Shown: in pieces, positions 58,408 to 64,000 of the stretch
Position numbering within the stretch: the first letter of the stretch is position 1
How the letters are laid out: each line of letters opens with the position of its first letter
NCBI GenBank assembly: GCA_028583605.1
Contig: CM053325.1
Coordinates: 38,367,435-38,431,434, forward strand
From: Dastarcus helophoroides
Taxonomy: Eukaryota; Arthropoda; Insecta; Coleoptera; Bothrideridae
Length of the DNA: 64,000 nt
Reading direction: 5' to 3'
Position numbers and translations under genes: made by a program
Notes under the pieces: model-generated
The model's input: only the letters and a program-made list of their open reading frames with translations
What the model was told of the DNA's origin: nothing
The model's database searches: none

Positions 58408-59353
58408 TTTTCAATTTATTTAACATTTCTTCGGCCCAGTTTGGAAATATTTAAATTTTTATGGTTTGTTGACAATTTTCTAAACAATTTTTGAAATGCG
58501 ACTACGTGATATTTAAATTTAATGAAAACGTCACTTCAAGACAGTTCACAAATTAAGAGGTTAGTTTTTTACATAGAATAGGAATAATGAAAAATAGGAG
58601 ATCAAAAATTAGGTATGGAAAAAATTTAAATTTTTTTTTGTTTTTTGATAAATTAGGAAAATGTAAAAAAAATACATAAAAAAGGTTGTAGCACTGGACG
58701 TCGATGTCCCAGCGGTTAGGGACAGTAGTCACCAAGAGCATGTAAGTTCGACCCACAAGTGTAGTTCAATGCCGGAAGGGGTATTAGCCCTCGGAGTAGT
58801 TGTTTCTTGTGGATCGGGCTTCAAATATTTAAATTTTTAACACAGTAAATTTTTAACACAGTAAATTGATGATGAAACGTCTATTCATGTTAAAATTTCT
58901 TTATTTTTCTTTTTTATATATTTCAAAAATTTTTATTTTTAAATATTTCTTCCTCATTGTTCCCTTTCCATGTTATGCACTGCTGACGAGCTCAAATGAG
59001 AGCGAAACATCGATGTCCAGTGCTACAACCTTTTTTATGTATTTTTTTTACATTTTCCTAATTTATCAAAAAACAAAACAAACAAAAATTTTAATTTTTT
59101 CCATATCTAATTTTTGATCTCCTATTTTTCATTATTCCTATTCTATGTAAAATAAACTAACCTCTTAATTTGTGAACTGTCTTGAAGTGACGTTTTCAAT
59201 AAATTTAAATATCACGTAGTCGCATTTCAAAAATTGTTTAGAAAATTGTCAACAAACCATAAAAATTTAAATATTTCCAAACTGGGCCGAAGAAATGTTA
59301 AATAAATTGAAAAAAACATAATATTTCCGGTCAATAAGGGTCTACCATGAAGA
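58408..59353 (+). mobile_element. Hammerhead-bearing composite retroelement, copy c, 13-bp duplication
   Basis: Order: an inverted tail arm (58408-58706); a tRNA-like head with AGCGGTTAGGGAC (A-box-like) and AAGTTCGACCC (B-box-like); GGATCGGGCTTCAAATATTT; the ribozyme at 58977; and the tail to CCATGAAGA. The same 13 bases (ATATTGAAGATTT) flank both sides (58395-58407 and 59354-59366), showing insertion as a unit. No protein. The left arm is the inverted copy of 59005-59300 and stops inside the ribozyme's stem III palindrome. Duplication length and inverted arms resemble Penelope-type insertion. Confidence 0.8.
58977..59023 (+). ncRNA. Type I hammerhead ribozyme, copy c (intact)
   Basis: Stem I GCACUG/CAGUGC (six pairs, with an outer GUU/AAC helix beyond an internal loop), core CUGACGA, stem II GCUC-AAAUGA-GAGC, GAAA, stem III ACAUC/GAUGU, cleavage after GUC between 59017 and 59018. 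All invariant bases are present. It is the best preserved of five copies here. Confidence 0.9.
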
Positions 59354-59455
59354 ATATTGAAGATTTCCTTGAAATTCTCAATTTGTTTACGAAATATCGA
59401 GTGTAACCTCAACACGTTTATTAAAATATCACTCTAAAATTAAAATACAAACCTT

Positions 59456-59585
59456 AACCCCTGAAACCAAGAAAGATTAAAAAACACAAAAAACGTTACT
59501 CTAACGCGTTTCGACAGCTAAGCTGTCATCTTCAGAAATATACTGAGCTACTAAGTATCTCTCTGAAAATGATAGCTTGTCACAT
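59456..59585. repeat. Penelope-associated palindromic repeat, truncated
   Basis: A minus-strand arm with CTGAAACCAAGAAAGATTAA and the hammerhead-like hairpin (59499-59540, stem II GACAGC/GCUGUC perfect, stem I lost) faces a truncated plus arm (CTCTCTGAAAATGATAGCTT, 59554-59580). Same family as 6362-6640. Confidence 0.6.
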
Positions 59586-60149
59586 TTGTGTATTGTTATT
59601 TCTACAGGGAGGTGAGAATTAACTAACTTTTTTTCAAATAAAATGGTTTGTCTTGTGACCCCTCTTCAAAGAAATTTTGGGACCCTATATCACTTTCTAG
59701 TTTTGTAATTATGTGATTATCAGTGACTGCGCCAAGCTGTCGCATCTGGGAGGCCACGATGAGGCACCATATTTTTGGTGGGCACAATTGTTTCGAAAAA
59801 AAAGGGACCCATTCAGTGTTTGTTGGAGAACACGGTATGTTTATAATTAATTTTAAAAAATCATCAGAAATAATTTATAATGCAAAATTATACATCAGTA
59901 ATTTAGTATAACAAATACCACATTTGATGAGTACCAATAAAGCTAGGCTAGCCATACATCCCGTAAATATAGGACTTTCACCCTATTTCGCCGCTTAGTC
60001 CCGTATTATCGCTTGTCCAGTTTTTATCCCGTATATTCCTCAAACTCTGCAAGAAGAAATTCCATTCATGTGCAATAAATCTTTATCAATAATAGTGAAC
60101 AGATGTACTTTGTTTAAGAGAACAGTTCTATATTTCCAGCTTCTGTACT

Positions 60150-61905
60150 TTTAGATTTTTTAAAAATGTCAAAATGTTTTTTTTTCTTTATTTGGTCTAC
60201 ATATATTTTTGACGAATTTGCGAAGAGAGTTATAAAAAAAAATATTTTTTTAAAGTTTCACATTTTTTGAAAATTGGACTCTAAAAATTTCGACATTCTA
60301 AAATTTCCGCTCTTTTCAGACTTTTCAATATTTTACCTTAAAGAAAGCTTTTACTTTTTCCGAATTTAGGATTTATATCGAAATTTCGACTTTATAACTT
60401 AACAAAAAATTAAAAATTTTGACATTTCGACTTTTTTTAAAGTTTTTGTTTTTTTAAAAAATTTCCCTTTTTTTGCAAAGTTTTACTTTGAATAAAATAA
60501 AATATTTAGATTTTGAAAGCTACGATTTTTTTTTAATTTCGATTTCCAACATTTCTACTTATTAGAAAACTTTGACATTTTGAAAATTTGGACTTATTTT
60601 TTCGAAGGATCAGTTTTTTCTCTCGAAATTTAGACTTAAAAAATCATTCTTTTTAAAACTTTACATTTATAAAAATTTTTATTTTTATTTTGAAAATTTT
60701 AATATTTTCAAGATTGTTCTTCTTTAAAAATGTCTATCTTTTTCAAAACTTCCAACTTTTCTCGAGATTTTACTTTTCTTAGTGTTTTAGCTTTTTCTGA
60801 AAATTTTTTTAAGAAATTCAACTTTTTTTGAAATTTTTGATTCCAAAAATTTTGATTTCTTTTAAAAACTTCGACTCTTGAAAATATTGACTTTTGAAAT
60901 TTTAGATTTTTCAAAACCTTTTGTCATCAAGCAAATGGTACACGTTGGAATATCATTGGTGGTATTATGAGGTCCGGGTCTCTTACGTTCTATGTATTGG
61001 GAGCAAAACGACATTACATAAAAAAGAAGGTTAATCTAATTCAAAATTTTCGTTTTGACGAATAAAATAAAATATAAAAATTCGGCTTTTTTAAAAAATT
61101 TCAACTTTCTTCAGAATTCAGATATTTTAATTTAAACTTTTTTAAAAATTTTAACTTTAAAACTTCGATATTTTTGAGAATTTCGCCTTTATTCAAAATT
61201 TATTTGAAAATTTTTAGTTTTTTGTTAAATTTTCACTTCTATTGAAAATTTCGACTTAATTCAAAATATTAACCTTTTCAAAGTTACAACTGTTTTTGAA
61301 GCATTTGATTTTTATTGAAAAATTGCTTTTAAAAACAAAACTTTAACTTAGACAAGTTGTTTTGAAAATTTCGTTTTATTTTTAACTGTTGCAATATCCG
61401 CTTTTTTTTTTCAAAATTTCGATCTTTTTGCGAAATTTTTAGTCATGTTTGAAAACCTCGAGTGTCAAATTTCGACTTTTTCTCGAAATTTTTAAATAAT
61501 TTTTAAATTTTGGCTTTTTCTGCCGTTTCCAAATTTAAATTTAGACTCCTTTTCAAAATTTAGATTGTATTTTGAAAGTTTTAAATTGTTTTTTAAATTC
61601 ATCTTATTGAAAATTTAGAAAATTTACACTTTTTCGCAATTAAGTTTTTTTTCAAAATTTTGACATTCCTTGCAAATTTTAACTTTTATGTTAATTTGTA
61701 AAAATGTTCAAATTTTTTGAATTGACAACACTTTTCGACTTTTTCTCAAAATTTCGATTCTTTAAATTTTTTTTCTTTCTAAATTCGATTACCTATTTTA
61801 ATTTATTTTTTATTAAATTTCAACTTTCCAGTAAATTTGATCCTTTTTTAAAATATTTTACTTTGTTTTTGAAAATTTCTACTTCTTTGAAAAATTCAAC
61901 TCTTT
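60150..61905. repeat. T-rich degenerate array, longest in window
   Basis: About 1.75 kb of TTTTTCAAAATTTCGACTTTT-type variants, briefly interrupted near 60930-61040 by unique DNA. No gene. Confidence 0.55.
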
Positions 61906-62575
61906 CCGGTCAATAAGAGTTCACCATGAAGAATAAACCTATTTTATAACGGAAGGAACGGACTCCGCAAATGGTGAGTGCTTCTAACTACCAAGCTGAA
62001 GAGATTTCGGCGGTTAGGAACAGTAATCACCAAGAGCATGTAAGTTTGACCCACAAGTGTAGTTCAATGCCGGAAGGGGTATTAACTCTCGGAGTAGTTG
62101 TTTCTTGTGGATTGGGCTTCAAATATTTAAATTTTTACCGCAGTAAATTATTGATGAAAGGTCTATTCATATTAAACATTTTTTAAATTTTTTTTCAAAT
62201 TTTTATTTTTAAGAATTTCTTCCTCATTGTTCCCTTTCCATATTATGCACTGCTGACGAGCTCAAATGAGAGCAAAACATCGTTATTCAGTGCTACAACC
62301 TTTTTTATGTATTTTTTATATTTTTATATTTTCATAATTTATCAAAACAACAACTTTTTTTTTTATATCTAATTTTGGTCTTCTATTTTTTTTTATTTTT
62401 CCTATTCTATGTAAAATAAACTAACGTCTTATTTTGTTAACTGTCATGAGGTGACGTTTTAAATAAATTTAAATATCACGTAGTCAAAAACTGTTTCAGA
62501 ATATTGTCAATAAACAATAAAAATTTAAATATTTCCAAACTGGGCCGAAGAAATGTTAAATAAAATTAATAAACA
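61905..62575 (+). mobile_element. Hammerhead-bearing composite repeat, copy d
   Basis: Begins with the tail-end word TTCCGGTCAATAAGAGTTCA and CCATGAAGAATAA, then a unique leader (AACGGAAGGAACGGACTCCG), the tRNA-like head (GGCGGTTAGGAACAGTAATC), the middle, the ribozyme and the tail. Tail-end sequence in front of a head suggests tandem or circular-template origin. Confidence 0.7.
62247..62293 (+). ncRNA. Hammerhead ribozyme, copy d, core mutated
   Basis: CUGACGA and stem II are intact, but GAAA is AAAA (G12 to A) and the 3' side of stem III is damaged (GUUAU), so it is predicted inactive. Confidence 0.7.
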
Positions 62576-63370
62576 TCTTTTTAAACATTTTGAACTTTTT
62601 CCATTTTTTTTTGTTGAAAAATTCGAATTCTGAAATTTTCGATTTTTTTTTAAGAATCTGACATTGTAAATAATAGATTTAAGGCAGATCTTTTAAAATT
62701 GAGTATTTTTTAAGTGTTAGTTGTAAAGTTTAAAAAAGTCGATATTTAGAATAAGAATTTTCTAGTTTAAAATGTAAACAAGAAATTTTCAAAAAAAAGC
62801 ACGAATTTTGAGTAAACATTTAATGTTACATAAAAAGATCTTATTTTTAACACTTAATTTCGAGAAAAAGGAGCCTTTAACATTTCAATTCACTCAGTAC
62901 TAACCGGGTCCCCATAAAGCGCAGAAACTGGGAGATTTGCCACCTTTGCCCCCTTCATTTGATGGGCCTACTCGTTAATATTAAAATCTACTTTTAAAAA
63001 TGTTTTTCTATTTTTTTCTTATTTTTGCCTTTCATAATCACAAAACAAGAATGTGTACTGTCATCGCCCTAAAACTTTTTTTTCAATAATTGATCAAAGA
63101 GGCAATAGAGAAAATTTTATTCAAAAAAATCTTGAATATGACTTTTTATCCCCCTGTAGGAGAAAAAAAACTACTCTAAAATCGACCCGTTTCAGAAATA
63201 TTAGAAGAAAAATTTTGGTTCAGTTTTATTCAATTTATACCAATTAAACTTATCACCCTCTTTGTAGATGTACCTAATAAGTAATAAATATTGAGTAACA
63301 TCAAGTTTCCAGTTGAGACTTTTTGACAATTTGAAGATTACAGATAAAGATCAAATTTCAGAAAAATTAC
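62576..63370. other. Intergenic or intronic stretch, nothing recognised
   Basis: Low-complexity AATTTTCGA-type words to about 62890, then AT-rich DNA without assignable features. Confidence 0.4.
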
Positions 63371-64000
63371 TCTTCATTGTGGACTTTTATTAGTCGGAAA
63401 TATTACGTTTATTAATTTTATTTAACTTTTCAACAACCTAGTTTAGAAATATTTAATTTCTTATTAATCAGTCTTGACAATATTCTAAAACATTTTTTGA
63501 AATATAACTACGTAATACCTAAATTTATTTAAAACGTTACCTCCTGACAGTTGTTAAAAAATAGGTTAGTTTACTTTACATAGAATAGGAAAAAATGAAA
63601 AATAGAAGACAAAAATTTGATATAAAAAAATTTTTTTTTTGGTAAATTATGAAAATATAAAAACAAATATAAACAATATAAAAAAAGGTTGTAATACTGG
63701 ACATCGAGGTTTCGCTCTCATTTGAGCTCGTCAGCAGTGCATAACATGAAAAGGGAACAATGAGGAACAAATACTTAAAAATAAAAAAAGTGAAATACAT
63801 AAAAAAATGTTAACGTGAATAGACCTTTCATCAATAATTTAAGGTGGTAAAAATTTAAATATTTAAAGCTCGATCCACAAGAAAAAACTACTCCGAGGGC
63901 TAATACCCCTTCCGGCATTGAACTACACTTGTGGGTCGAACTCACATGCTCTTGGTTTTAGAATATTGTCAACCTTGATTAATAAAAATTTAAATATTTC
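63371..64000 (-). mobile_element. Hammerhead-bearing composite repeat, copy e, continues past window
   Basis: Minus-strand copy: tail 63371-63690, ribozyme 63694-63740, middle, and the head to CATGCTCTTGG near 63956. It is then followed at 63957 by an inverted piece of its own tail (AGAATATTGTCAAC, AAATTTAAATATTTC), the same two-armed design as copy c. Confidence 0.75.
63694..63740 (-). ncRNA. Hammerhead ribozyme, copy e, core intact
   Basis: CUGACGA, stem II GCUC/GAGC and GAAA are intact. Stem III (ACCUC/GAUGU) and stem I (GCACUG/CAGUAU) each carry a mismatch. Possibly weakly active. Confidence 0.65.

Overview
The window is AT-rich, intron-rich animal DNA, most likely from an insect. Supporting this are GT-AG introns in a choline transporter-like (CTL/SLC44) gene, the spectrum of DNA transposons (mariner/Tc1-like, hAT-like, Harbinger-like, pogo-like), LINE fragments and a Penelope-like element. 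A beetle is possible, but the sequence alone does not decide it. No bacterial, organelle or viral gene was recognised, and no tRNA or rRNA gene was seen.

Host genes. Two CTL genes lie in tandem on the + strand. The first enters from the left: eleven coding exons between 4767 and 31164 give 499 in-frame residues, a stop and a poly(A) signal, and its first one or two coding exons must lie upstream of base 1. The second starts at 56196. Only its first two coding exons (to 56823) are visible, and the rest must lie past base 64000. They supply exactly the N-terminal part that the first gene lacks here, with a matching intron phase.

Mobile and repeated DNA fills almost everything else. 1-1890: decayed mariner-type copies in inverted orientation. 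2.7-4.4, 10.0-11.1, 26.0-27.6, 29.2-30.6, 46.2-47.3 and 60.1-61.9 kb: long degenerate A-rich or T-rich arrays built on a GTCGAAATTTT-like word. 5704-8765: a hAT-like element with a perfect 8-bp target duplication. 12.8-13.9, 22.2-23.2, 24.0-25.1 and 37.7-39.1 kb: non-autonomous inverted-repeat elements. 18.6-19.3, 27.9-29.2 and 32.7-33.8 kb: one family of long-armed fold-back element. 47.3-51.1 kb: a large palindrome, into whose centre a 2.6-kb terminal-inverted-repeat transposon with an intact 609-codon gene has inserted. 51.2-54.3 kb: a Penelope-like element with inverted arms, itself split by a 1.4-kb hAT-like insertion.

The least expected layer is RNA. Two repeat families carry type I hammerhead ribozymes. 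One is a dimeric 377-bp tandem repeat at 17127-17895, flanked by a 12-bp duplication and with a ribozyme in each unit on the minus strand; this is the architecture of an animal retrozyme. The other is a composite repeat (19.3, 25.2, 58.4, 61.9 and 63.4 kb) with one ribozyme per copy; the copy at 58977-59023 is fully intact and lies in an element flanked by a 13-bp duplication. A third, hammerhead-like hairpin with one extra base recurs beside the Penelope-like sequences. Three of the four sense-strand ribozymes in introns where the host transcript is certain or likely have a broken catalytic core, while the antisense ones keep it.
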